Shown here one piece after another: positions 12,001 to 24,175 of a stretch of DNA of 64,000 nt. The position numbers and the translations under genes are program-made. Under the pieces are notes generated by a model. The model searched no databases. It saw nothing but the letters and a program-made list of their open reading frames with translations, and was not told the DNA's origin. The stretch's first letter is position 1, and each line of letters begins with the position of its first letter. The DNA is from Clonostachys chloroleuca (taxonomy: Eukaryota > Ascomycota > Sordariomycetes > Hypocreales > Bionectriaceae). The stretch covers positions 20,584,001 to 20,648,000 of the forward strand of contig JBANAY010000003.1 in NCBI GenBank assembly GCA_037952775.1. Direction: 5' to 3'.

Positions 12001-14736
12001 GCTTTGGCAGAGTCAGCATCCAAAACCCCATCATCGCATGACATGCAAGAGTTGGAGAATGGGACCATTTTCTATGGCCGATCCGGTTCCCGAGGTAGGG
12101 TAAGGAACCTTGAATCCAGCACACGCTGCATCAGTGTGGTCAGTGCATTCATTACCCTCCTGTTTCCGATATGGCAACGCTTTCCGATGAACAGGAGCCT
12201 CTGCCGATGCAATGCGAACGATGAGGCATGTACATAGCTCCGTGCAACTGGCCGGCCGAACCTGGCAACCCGAGCTGGTTGTCATCGCCAAAGGTCTTTT
12301 TTTTTTGACAGCCGTCATCAGTTAGTCAATCACGCGCACACCAGCCATGCTCTCGCACGCCCAGAACCATGTGCCAAGCCGTGTACCTTGACATGCCGGC
12401 TGCCAAGGCCTGGGGTTGGTTGGTTACTTGCAGTGCCATGCCCCTACAAAATGATGTAGGATCGCTGTTGGTAGGGAAGACGGAGAGGCAGGAATTGAAA
12501 AAAACTCAACAGGTCACGAACACCAGTCAGTAGATCCATAAAACGATACACATGGGCGGGAGCAACGGCTTGGCGACATCATCAGGAACTCTCGAACTTT
12601 TCTTGCTTCCATGATGCTTGACAAGCTGAGTGTAATTGTGATGCCATTGGCCAGCAGAGGACGGCGTTTGCAATGCCGAACTACTGCTCGGAGGCAACAA
12701 TGCGCTTCTGCGTCTTCATTGGTCACCTGCAATGTTGCTAATGGACCAGGGTGCTGTCGAATAGCAGCCGAAGGATTGCGTTGTTTCCAGTCCATCGGGA
12801 GCCGTTTTGGCTCCACCACCTCAAGTGACAAGAAAAAGAGCTTTGCCCTAGTGAGCTACCGCCGCCGCCGCCGCCGAGCCCAACAACCACAGTGGTGGTG
12901 CCCACTAACGCGCAAACAACTAATGGCATTCCCATTTTGGCCACTTAGTTTGTCCTTTGCAGCTCGGTGGAGCGGCTGATTGTGGGCCGTTGGATTGCTC
13001 TCGGGTCGGACTTCACACTGCCTCTGTCGTGTTTCCCCGCCCTGTGACCGTTCTTCTCTCTCTCCCCACGCCCCAACCCCTCAATGACGATGGTAGTCCT
13101 GTCCTCGGTTCTCGCTGCAGTTCTCAAAGTGTCGATTCGCCAGCTCCAGCAAGGACTGGAGATTGGAGGGTTTGCCTTGCGAAAAGGTTGCCATGGGTAT
13201 GTGGCGCCTGTGTCTTCTTTCGGGACGCCTGCATTAGGTGGCGCATAGCGCTGCACTCCCCCCCCCCATCCACCCCCAGCTCGGCCATCCGATGAATTGA
13301 GGAGGCCCAGAGTACGACCATTTTGAGGAGACTAGGAATCCTGCTACTGCTCCAGATACGTGACGAATTGGAACCCACGGAGCGGTAGAGACCACGCCGA
13401 GCAACAAGCCAATGAAAGACAACAGACAGTCCTTGGAAGGAGGTTGGAATCCAAGTAAAACACTCTCGGTCACGAATCCAATAATAGACGGTCAGCCGAG
13501 GTAGGTAACCTTCACCACCGCCGCAGCCAATACAGAAGAGGAAGAACAATCCAAAGAAGGTGGCATTCGACGATCTTAGCGGCGGAGCGGAACGCTCGCT
13601 AAAAGGGAGAAGAAGAAGCATGCTAGGAATTCAGCAACCAGAAATACCTACGGGAGGGCGTTCGGTGTGATGTTTGAGCAGCCTCCAATGACACCCCTGT
13701 CCCCTTGGGAGGGAGGAAGATGATACCACCCCAAAAGAGAGTTTCGCCGAGTGTTTGAGCTGGAAATGAAGCTTTGGGGTTTCTACTGGGCGCTGACCGA
13801 TGCATCTCGGTGGCGGGCTGCCTGGATTCGCAAAGTTCTCACCATGATCATTTCCGGGTTGCATAAAACACGCTTCGAGCGGCTGTAGACGCAAGGACCA
13901 GCACCAGTGCAGGTTCCACAATACGAGGCATCCTTGAGAGCCAGGGTTCAGACTCGTGGCAGAGGGGCTCGCCCGTCGACAGCAGCATAGGCACGCCGCC
14001 CAATGAGGCTAAAATCACGGGCCTAACCGCCATGCATGGCAACGAGGCCACAGTAAGCGTCCAGCACCGGGGCTGGGCTGATGTGAATGGGTGGTGGAAC
14101 GAACAAACGGGCGCTGGGCTACCTACCTGGATTTGCATGTGTATGGCGTGTGTGGGTGGTGGGAGCAAGACTGAGGCGGCATGTCTGGTCTCACACTACT
14201 GGTTGAGTAATGGTGGGCAGCCTGCGATATCCGTGCTGCCACATCGCACTTTGGCCGCACATCGAAGCTGGGAGAAGAGTGAAGCAGCACGGCGTGACAA
14301 ATACGGCAAGCCAGGAGGGGGATTACTGGCGAACCTTACCGCACTGTTCCAACGCAAGCGTCGGAGAACCGATCTCAAAGCCAGATCCCCTTGCAAGTCT
14401 GTGCACACTCGTGATCGCTTTTTTTTTTTCCTGGGGCTCGTACATGTGCAAGGGGGTTATAGCACCTGCATCCAGATCAATAACGAAGGTTGAAGAACCG
14501 CCGATATCACCTGGCGAGTGGACCTAAAAGGGATCAGGGCTGGTGTAGGGTCGGCTACATTGGCGATTCGATAAGGAGGTGGATAAACGCCCCTTGGTTA
14601 TGCTCCCATTCGAGGCTGTTCTCTCAAGCGCCCCCCTACTTTGAGCTGAGGCTGAGCAATGAAAAAGAACGAAAGGACGTGTTGCATCAGGGTGTGATCA
14701 TGAGGAGGGGGAGCTCGTCTCCGCACCTTTTGCGTG

Positions 14737-14754
14737 CACACACACACACACACA
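14737..14754. repeat. (CA)9 microsatellite
   Basis: A perfect CA dinucleotide run in the intergenic desert. It is a simple repeat with no gene association. Confidence 0.95.
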
Positions 14755-16010
14755 TACCTCGTTTGGGCGTGAAGCTTTTGAGACGTTGGACGGCACACCA
14801 AGCCCACGGCTGATAGGCGCGCCTTGCTTGCCGACGCACTACATGAATTATGCCTGCTTTATTCCGTGTCGTGCCGTCCCGCTCGCGGCTGACAGTGACG
14901 GGCTGATGATGCCTAAGGGACGTCATGATCATGGCCAAGGAATACCCAATGATAGGCGACGGCGATGATGGCGATGGCGATGGATGATAGGTGATAAGTG
15001 ACGACGGGCTGTGGGCCAAGAAAAATCTTACATTTCAACTCAGGCACCTTCTTACCTTCTCGCCGGGATGGGGAGGGCAAGGAAGGCGCTCCCCGTCACC
15101 GGAACGTCACATGGCGGGAAAGAAGCTCGTTGCACAAATGCAGCAGCGTCGTACCCTGAACCATCCATCCCTCCTTGGGTCTGTAGGTGAGCGCGGAATT
15201 AGCAGTGCTACCCTGCCCAATGCAAGGCAGGTTGGGTAACGGGACAACTGCAACTTCCGGCCGTAAGCTGTCCCAACCCAGCAAGTCGCAGCAACAGGAG
15301 GTAGCAGCGGCGGGTGCTCCCTGGCAGCTGAGAGTTGCAACACAACACCCCGCAACAAGCCCTACGACCTTCATTTCCCGCTCTTGGTACAGGCACGGGC
15401 CTGGACCTGTACTACCACAGACGGCACGGGTGCGGTACGGCGCGGCGGACGACCTGTCAGATTGCCGAGGGACAAGTCACTTCTTTGAAACCACCCTAGG
15501 AGAAGCCACACAACCCCTAATTGAAGCACCTGCACATCAGAAGTGAAAGGCTAATGCGACCGATCTGATTCGCATTGCTATAGGAAAGACAGAGAAACGC
15601 CGTGCTGGCAGGTTAGGTGCACCACCATTCCATAACTCTAAGAGCCAAAGCCTAGGTCGTTCTGGCTGGCTGGCGGGCTCTTCAGGGATGCAAGTCTCAA
15701 CTGGCCTGGAGCGCCGCCTTGACGCCCAAAACTCGTCCGGGCAGGCCTGCGTATGCTGCATGCCCACCGAGTGACGCACAAGTGACGGAAAGCAATTCTA
15801 GGGCGAACATCACAAGCCATGGAGAGCTCCTCCTTCCGTAGGCCATATTGGGAGCATGTCCGCGAGAAGCATCATACCACGTTGGGCGACAAGGAGACAT
15901 GGAGAGCCCTGCCACGAGTCACACCTGCCATTCACCATTTCACATCTTCCAACATACCGCCTCTCACCGTCTGGCGTCTCCTCCCATCTGCACCCACATC
16001 CATGATGCGC

Positions 16011-16036
16011 ACGCACACATATATACACACACATGC
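16011..16036. repeat. CA/TA-rich simple sequence
   Basis: An imperfect run of CACACA and TATATACACACACA units inside the intergenic desert. It is a low-complexity tract with no coding sense. Confidence 0.7.
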
Positions 16037-18166
16037 ACATTCCACCATGCACGTCCACACAGACACGGCAACTGGTTGCATGGTTGGGTCCACGGTACGC
16101 CGACTCGTATTCACCCTCGACCACGAATCAAGACGATCAGGGCGACGAAACCGGCTGGTGTGCTAATTTCTAGTTAATTATTGCCCGCTGACGGATATGA
16201 CGTTCCCCCCTGCTAGCACATGGATCGGGCGATCCCGCTGAGGGCTTGGTGACTGCTGGATCGACCTCGGGACACGGTACAATTCATAATTCATGCAATT
16301 TCGAAAAGGGCAGTGAAACCCTAAAGCAGAGCGTGAAGCTGGTGGCCGCGAGAAGCGGTGCAGGTAGATGAACTGACCTGTCATGTCTCTCCGGCCGCCC
16401 TCTTGACGCTCTTTCGCTCTGGTCTCATCTCCTGCTGGGTTCTGATCTTCGGGCGTCATTTTCTTTCTTTTTTATTTCCCGCCCAGGAAAGGGTTGCACC
16501 GGCCAGGATCAAATCCCAAATGCGCATCTACCCCTGTTACCCAGCCGGGCGGTGAGGGCGCATCCCCATGCAACGAGACCTGCCCTCCCACTGCAGGTCT
16601 CATCTGCAGAGGAGCCAGGCCGCAATGACTGCTGTTGATGAGGGAGATGTCAGCGCCAGACCGGACTTCTCAGGCAGGCAGCAGACCAGACACAAAGTAC
16701 CAGGGGGAGGACGGGATATCCACACCCCACACCCTTCTTACTTCTATCCGGTCCCTTGTATTGCTTCCCACAGGTCTGGCGATGGCTGCCTGCCGACAGC
16801 ACTGTTGCATCGGCTTCAGAGAGGAGACTGATATCAATCTAGCGCCCTTGACGCCCTCCTGTCCCGGTCTCAGGGGAAGGACCTGCAGGGAACAAGCAAT
16901 AGCAGTCGGGAGTACGACAGGGCGGGAAACGTACAAAGAAGATGCACACAGAGTAAGCCATGTACAATCCCGGGACCGACTCAATTCTGACGTACAGACG
17001 CCCAACTGAAGACCACAGGATCCTGCCGATGAACACCTGACCCCGCTGATGGTGAGGAGACGATACCGCGGGGGAGAAAAGGGACCCAGATTGAGATTAC
17101 TCCCAAAATACTACCTTCTTACCTCCAGATGAGTCTAATGAAGGGTGCAGACTGCGGAGAGCCCCTCCCCCATCACTTGTCGGGACCGCCTTCTCATAAG
17201 CCGGTTGAAAAGGTTGTGTCGGTCGCAGGCCGGACCATATGACTGTCTGCAGGGATTGTGCCATTCTCTAACTTGCTTCTGTTTTCTCACCCTCGGTTGG
17301 TTGGGTGGTATCAAGTGTCTGGACTGCTTTCCTTTTTCTTCTCAATCCAATTTCTTGTTTTTATTTTTTTTCAGCGAGCGTAGCGACATGCTTCAATATC
17401 ATCCGGAACATGCCGGATCGGTGATTGGCTATAATTCCTTCTTCCTCAGCCATTGTTCGCTGCACCCAGTCACAGTCTGAGTCGAGACCTTCAGTGCGAG
17501 CTTATCAGAGCCTAATTTGAAGACAAGATTCACGTAGATACATAGGTAACTTTTTTGCCTGTTGCCCGTAGCTGATGGGCGGGGCAAGCCTGCTATGGCG
17601 TTACCGATTGGCTCGTGTAGCAGTCCGACGAGCGAAAAGCGTCGGCCAACCTCAGCAATCATCGCTGGTTGGGGTTTCCGTTTTCTTCCCGTGAACGGCG
17701 CCTGCAGCCCCAAACACTAATTCCATCACATCACAGCAATCCATCCAATGCACATGTACATGGCCGTTTTCGAAACCCTGCATCCCAGCTATGTCAAGAC
17801 ATGCCCTCTCCTCGTGATCTAGCTTGGCCGACGAAGGTGCAAGGTATAGGTTAGCAGATGGCACATGGCTTTGCAAGGTACACAGCCCCTCCCGAGACCA
17901 TCACCACCGCATTCGGACACCACTGACGACCATTTGTCCCTTGCCCATGGCGCTGGGACCGTCGGTGCATGCCTTTTTTTACTAGCCGCCCCCAATATTA
18001 CTTCTAGAGCGACACAGCGACAGTGCTGTCCAACGCCCTGGAACTGGGAGATGGTGTGGCTGCTTGGTCTCTGTCCTGGCCCACCATGTTTTACTGAGGC
18101 TACCTAGGTATGTGACAAAGGATGTTTGTGGGCGGGTGCGCGTTCGCGTATGTGTGTGTCCGTTTA

Positions 18167-18184
18167 TGTGTGTGTGTGTGTGTG
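18167..18184. repeat. (TG)9 microsatellite
   Basis: A perfect TG run, preceded by a shorter GTGTGTGT block about 15 bases upstream. It lies in the intergenic desert. Confidence 0.95.
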
Positions 18185-18589
18185 CATGCGTGGAGATGCC
18201 ATTCGTCTGTCTGGATGAGAGGGCAGCTAACCGATGTTGGGTGGCCACAAAGTCTGTCTCTGATGGTGGTTACCTACCCGACGTTCTCTCCCCCATCCAT
18301 ACGTGACACAACGGCCGGGAGGGAGCTACGGCGCACGCGATGGGCAGGAGATGCAAAGATGGAGGAAGCTGGGGTCACGGATAGTGCCGCTGTCTGCTTG
18401 TCGACATCCGGGTGACGGAGTGGTGCTGTGTGACATGATAACGGGCTGGCTGGCAGGATGATGCACCAGAGGCGGTGGACCCTGCCCCTGTCCAAGCTAT
18501 AGCACAGCGCAACACAACACAGAACAGTGCTGGCCAGTGCCGTACCCTGACTTGTAGGTGGTAGCCACCGTGGACGGGCACCCGGCGTC

Positions 18590-18621
18590 AGGCCCCTAAG
18601 AGGCCCCTAAAAGGCACCTAA
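18590..18621. repeat. Three tandem AGGCMCCTAA units
   Basis: AGGCCCCTAA occurs twice, followed by AGGCACCTAA, in three consecutive units with one or two spacer bases. It is too short to assign. The CCCTAA core recalls the fungal telomere repeat, but the period does not match. Confidence 0.6.
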
Positions 18622-20482
18622 TATAGGCCATCGCCCACTATACGCTGGAGCCCACCCGCTAAAGAGGCACATTATTCGTGCGTCCTGCGGCCGCCTCTGC
18701 AGCCCGCTGGCGGTCGGGACCACCCCAGACTGGCCTTGTTTGGGGCGGCGCGCCCATTGGCCATGGCTCGTGGCAGAATCCCCGCCGTTCCTCCCTTCTC
18801 TCCTGGGCCTTCCTTGGTGCCCCCTTCTCCCCACTCTTCTCAGTTCTTCTTTTCCCTCTGCCCATCCATCCATGCCATGCTTGGATGGCAAGCGAGATAC
18901 GGACACTCCCATCCCGCATTGCAGCCGTGCGCACTGTGAACGGTTGAACCTCCTCAGGTCGGATTGGCCACCCCTGCCCCCACCCCCTCGACCCTGGGGT
19001 GCCGTTTCTGCTCCCACCCCTCGAGCCAGTCCAGTCCCAATGTCAGCATCCATCCACCCCTGACCAGCGACGCCTATCCCATCATCCCTGCCCGCACAGG
19101 TATTCAAGTATCGAGGTCATCGTCCTGCCGGCCTGTCTAGTTCAGTCCTGCTGGCTGTGCCTCTTGCCGTCGCTAACGTGGTGTACTGGCTAGAAGCGCA
19201 TCCACCAAACATCAAGTGCGCCCCCCGACACTCTCTGACTGACTTGGTTCACTTAATCAGGTTCAGGTCTGGTCTGGTTTGGCCAGGTCCGGTGTGCATC
19301 CCGCCCTCTCTCTTCCTTTCCTGTCCATCATCCATCACCGCCAGCATCACCTCGCCCACCCCCAATCCCATCCAGAACCCGCTGCCAGCACGAGCCGCAG
19401 GGGACTGAATCGTCGCTCCTCGCCCTGCCATCCGTCTTCGGCCTGCTGGGTTTGAGCAATCGACTCGCGCCCAGTTGGCCTGCTCCGGGAATCAAACGGG
19501 CCGCCGCGAGCCCAACTGTGCTCTGACGAGAACCATTTGTTTGGCCTCAATAACGTGCGACTTTCTTCCGCATTGACTTGCTACCGATTGACCGCAACCC
19601 CTCTCTTGCCATCCTACGGCATCAACATCACTGGTGAGTGAGCATAACTTTCACTTTATCTTGCACCCTCTTCTCTCTTTGAGCCGTGACCACTGCTTTT
19701 ACTGCGCGCTTTACGCCCTGCCTTTCATCTCACCACCCGTGGTCTTACTCAGAAGGAGGGCAATGGCCTTCGCTGGCTCGCAATTCGTGAGTCAGTGCAG
19801 CCATTGACTCTTGATTGCTCGCGAGAGCCTGATTTGATCCATGTTTCCGCGCGTCCACCTTGCTTGTACCTTAAATTACCACGCCGGCTCGAAAAAATAG
19901 CCCGGGGAACTGGCTACTGTCTGGGGAGACGGAGCAGTTATGTGTTGTGGTGCGCACCATGATGAGGTGCTTCTTGGTCGTGGTGGTTTCGTCAACGCGG
20001 GCAACCAATGCCAAAAAGCCTGGGCTTCATCGACTTTGGGAGCGAGCGCAGACGATCAAGTCGTGCAGTCGGGTTTGGGCCTTGGCCAAGCTGTGGCACA
20101 CACATCAACGCTTGGTGTGCCAGCTCGAACAGTCAGTTGGGCTGCGATGGATCTGTTGTGCTCCGAACCCGTCATCCTCAAGGCCCTCATCATCTCCTCT
20201 GCATACCTCCGTCACTGCTAGTCATTTAGCTTCAGCTGGTGCAGCCGCCCGCACACGAGGAGACGGCAATGCAACTGCAAGCTGCCGTTGGCTTCCGGAC
20301 AAGACGATTTAGTGGCCGTCCGAGTCAATCGAGCCATAACTTTGGATGCATTCCAGCCACGACCACGGCAAAGTCAAAAACACTCACACGCCCATGGCCC
20401 CAACGAAGGCATGCCTCGCCCTCGCCTCACCCTCCTTCCTGTTCACAGAACTCGCTGGTTTTTGCGATACACACCACTTGCC

Positions 20483-20506
20483 TGCGCGCGCGCGCACGCA
20501 CACACA
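20483..20506. repeat. CG/CA dinucleotide tract
   Basis: A run of GCGCGCGCG passes directly into CACGCACACACAC. It is a simple repeat within the pyrimidine-rich DNA upstream of the Zn2Cys6 gene. Confidence 0.85.
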
Positions 20507-20639
20507 CCACCACGCTGGCAAGGCCCAGAAAATTAAAACCCATATACACCCACGCCTTTCGGTTCTCTAGCCGGACCCTCTTCGTGCCCTTAGCTGTGTG
20601 CCCTTGCCTTAGCCCGCCAAAGTGTCCACGAACACCACC

Positions 20640-21273
20640 GGCTTGGGCCATTGCCTTGGGTCTTAGTCTGTTCTGTTAGGAAACCGGCCTGACACCGGCC
20701 TAACCACTGACTGTGGCATTCCCACTGTTCCGCGGCTGTCCCCGCTACGAGACATTTCAAACCTCCTCCTTCCCTCGTCTTGCTCTGCCCTCGCTCAACC
20801 GACCGTCCACGTCTACTGCTTCAGACTGGATAAACAATCGGCCTGCGCGCGGCTGCCACTCTCCTGGCACTTGGGACCCTTGCCCAGCACCTTTTCTTCG
20901 TTTCCCTGAATGCCCACTCCTCTTTCATTTGGTTAACGCATTGTGTTTTGTTGCGCTGTTCGAGTGGACATTTTGTTCTTGCACAAGCCCCGTTTGTTTC
21001 GCGTTATTTCCTTTCACACTCCCTTGCCGACCCTAAGGACCGAATTCCCTCAAATTCCTTGCTCACCAATCTCAGAAGACAGATTTCTATCAACCAAAGA
21101 TCTTCCAGACCGTTTCCCGAGAAAGGCAGATGCCACTTTGAAAGACCAAAAGGGCATCTTTCCTACTGCCCGCGAGAAAACGAGAGACAAACCACAGCTT
21201 GATACTCTCGTGAGCGCCTCAGTTTCTCGTAATCTGAGGCCCTCGTTTTCCTACTGTTTTGGTCCGACGTAGC
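20640..21273 (+). promoter_or_regulatory. Pyrimidine-rich leader and proximal promoter of the Zn2Cys6 gene
   Basis: The 600 bases before the ATG are dominated by C/T tracts on the coding strand (CCTCCTCCTTCCCTCG and similar). This is typical of promoters and 5' untranslated leaders of filamentous fungi. Several upstream ATG and CTG codons open short frames, so translation control by upstream frames is possible. No TATA box is convincing. The transcription start cannot be placed from sequence alone. Confidence 0.4.
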
Positions 21274-22770
21274 ATGGCAGACGACCGCTACCGACAAGAC
21301 CATCCTCCGCATAGCCGACCGGAGGATCGACAATCTCAGCACCACTCTCAGTCTCATTACCCACCTTCTGCGGAGAGCACTCCCCGACCTTCTGACGGAC
21401 AGCGTGTCAACAGTATGGCAGCTTCCATCACTCTACCTCCCATGCAGGACCATCGTACCGGGGGCTACGGCCCACCTCCTCACCCACAGGGCTACAGCTA
21501 CCCTTCTGATCCTCGTTATGCCTCGCCCAACGCGACCAATGGCTACCCTCCACCACCTGGCCAATCTGGGTATCTCCCACCACCCCAGCAACAGTCAGAT
21601 CCTCGAGCTCCAAGCTACCGCCCTCCGGAGCACCACTACCAGGGCAGGCCGCCTCCCTCTTATTCTCACGATCCTCACTACCCGCCCCCTCAAGACTACT
21701 ACTACCGCCAGCAGGCTCAAGGCCCTCCACCAGCTCCTAGCCACTACCCTTATGGACCACCAGGCGGCGCGCCCCTTCACCACTATCCACCTGAGTATGC
21801 CCAGGCTCAAGCTCCCCCAATGGCTCAGGCTGCCCCCAGACAGCGCACATCTATTGCCTGCAAGTATTGTCGCAAGCGCAAGGTAAATTTCATCCTCCGT
21901 TTCTGATCGTCCTACCCATGTGGCTGAACATAGATATCCGTGTACCAGATCCGATGCAGCGGCTACCAAAGTGCGCCTGGAGGAAAGTGCCAGAATTGCG
22001 CGCGGATGAACCAAGAGTGTGTGTTCCAGCCCGTGTCGTCCTCGAGCTCCACAGCATTCATTCCCGTCTCAGCGGTTCCTGGAGGCGTCCCCCCGGTACT
22101 CCTCTCTTCGGTGCATACGGCCAGCCTTTGCCGCAGACCCATCACTACCCATCCGCTGCCACCGCACAGCAGCCGCCGGGCTACCCACACGCGGGAGCAC
22201 CGCTACCCCAACATGCTCAGCAACCACCTCACCACCCATCGCAACAGGGTCCCCTGGCCCAATCGCCTGCCGAATCATCGTATTCATACACTTCGGGAAG
22301 GGCCGACGAAGGCTCTCAGACGAGCCGACGACGACGCCGATCATCAGCCTCACAGGAAGAGGGTGAACAGTTCCGCTTGCCGCCGCCCAGACCTAATGTT
22401 GCAGACGAAGAGCCCCGGCGGAGATCGCCCGCTGAGCACTCTAATACCAGCAGCCCTGGAGTCGGGAGCTTCCCCCGTTTGCCAGGAACAGCCCACGAAA
22501 CCCACCCCTGCCACAGCTTCCGATTAACACGAATTCCGGACCAGGTGGCAACCCGGCAACTGGCAGCCACCTCTCACCTATGCAAAGTGGACCAGCGACC
22601 ACTCAGAATGGTTCGAGCGGCTCCTCCACACCATCCCACAGCCAATCTGCTCGCCGAAGCCCCCGGCTGCGTCAAAGTCGTCTCAGAGTGTAATGAGCCT
22701 CAGCAATTTGGTGGACAAGAATGATATCGACAAAGGAATGATTGATCGACTGAACCGCCCACGACAGTGA
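21274..22770 (+). CDS. Zn2Cys6 transcription factor (frame broken at three C runs)
   Basis: Exon 1 (21274-21882) encodes a 195-residue tail rich in Pro, Gln, His and Tyr, then the zinc cluster. A 66-base intron with a GTAAAT donor splits the cluster. Exon 2 starts at 21949 and completes CKYCRKRK-IRCSGYQ...CQNCARMNQEC, a full C6 binuclear cluster beginning at Cys196. The frame then shifts three times, at C runs 22089-22094, 22472-22476 and 22660-22664. Adding one C at each restores a continuous protein that ends MSLSNLVDKNDIDKG and stops at 22770. The restored C-terminal half is low-complexity (Pro, Ser, Arg) and has no visible fungal-specific middle homology domain. It is a nuclear DNA-binding regulator by family, with unknown targets. 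Because the end of the protein still reads as an orderly sequence, I treat the breaks as consensus errors rather than decay. Confidence 0.8.
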
Positions 22771-24146
22771 TGGATGAAGATCTTTCGTACTCATTGACTA
22801 TGACTTCGCTGCCGGACAGCGATTTTTCACGGGGGAAGAAAGCAAGCGATTACCGGCAAATGCGAAGACGGATGCGCGAGCGGGTCCGCCAAAGCAACGC
22901 CCCTACTACATTTTCATTGACGAGACATGTCCTTGAGGATCTATCTGGATGACCTGAAGAAATGACGAGGAAAAAAAAATATCACGGAAGAGGGGAATCA
23001 TGGAAAAGGCTGCAACGGCGAAATAACTACAGAGGCGGGGCCTGTTGTCTTCTGGAATGATATCCAGCTGGAGAGGAATTTTCTTTTATTAGATGGCCTA
23101 TCGTTTGGCAACGAACATATGGGGGTATCACGACTGGATTCCTGGTACCATTACTCCTCTTTTGACGGTGTATTTCGTTTGTGTCATCATTGTTGGCCGC
23201 ACTCTTGCTGGCTACTCATCCACCGCCTGATGTTGAGCGGTGGCGAAGGGCGGAGCAGTTGCTATCTATCATTCTCCCACGGTTCTACGTTTGGTCTCTT
23301 TCAATTTCTTTCATCACTCTTTTTTACGTATGCTGTTTCATTTGGTTTGTTGGAAAGATAAAGACAGGTTTGCCTCACGGCATTATACCAAAATAATCCA
23401 CCCGGCTCGGACGGGTGTGGAGGGGGGTTCGCAGAGAGATAATGTTTTCAATATGATTAGTGTGTCTAGTATTTAGTTTCAAATGCAAAGATTGACGATG
23501 ATGTATATACTACATACTTGCTGCTGCATACATGCCTGCATGTGACGAGTAGAGTCGTGTTTTCTCGTTGTCTCTGAATGTCATCGACTGACTTGCTTTT
23601 GTGATATATAATCTGACACGCTTGAGGGGTGGTTGGGTGCCAACCGTGCCAACCAGAGCCGACGTTGCATCTCCTAGAGTGCAGAGCTCCCGACTTGGGC
23701 ATCGATACCACCTCACATGGGCCCAATGGCGTTAAACGAGTCTCCTCCCTTCTCCTCCTTCCATTCACACACAACCCTGGGCAGGCAGGCCATTAATGCA
23801 AATCGACAAAAAGTCATGCTCGTACTTGGGACGTGTGTAGACAGCTGGGCAAGCAAGACCTATCCCCGTATGTGGGGAGATGAGGTGTTCAGGGAGAGAG
23901 CAGCCTAGCGCGGGCTAAACTCGAGCCAGAAATAGGCCGGGCAGTCCCCAGGGGAGTGAGTGGAAGCGCACAAGCCGCTCCGTGGAATTGGTTGGGAATC
24001 TGGTACGATGCCGGCCTTCTCGTGGCTGGTAATATTCGCTTGCGCAAGGTAATGCAGTACTACGCCTGTTACCAACATGAAGGGCCCCTCATCAATATCC
24101 AGGTGGGGACGAAAGGTAAAGAGGAGGAGAGAGAGGAGGAGACCGC

Positions 24147-24175
24147 GAGAGAGAGAGAGAGAGAGAGAGGGGGGG
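24147..24175. repeat. (GA)11 microsatellite followed by G7
   Basis: A perfect GA run ends in a run of seven G bases. It lies in a purine-rich stretch downstream of the Zn2Cys6 gene. Confidence 0.95.

Larger units (their letters stand above)
6033..21273. other. 15-kb intergenic desert upstream of the Zn2Cys6 regulator
   Basis: About 15.2 kb has no frame that I can tie to a protein family or splice into a plausible gene. Open frames of up to 196 codons occur on both strands but overlap each other and lack codon bias. Base composition is G/C-balanced throughout, not the A/T-rich signature of RIP-mutated repeats. The stretch contains several CA/TG microsatellites and scattered TAGGTAGG/CCTACCTA motifs. 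The last part, roughly 18.6-21.3 kb, becomes rich in C/T on the plus strand, as expected of promoter and leader DNA. Long non-coding transcripts or distant regulatory elements are possible but cannot be seen directly. Confidence 0.6.

Noticed and set aside
18590..18621. Interstitial telomere repeat
   Set aside because: Only the CCCTAA core matches; the period and intervening bases differ from a (CCCTAA)n array.
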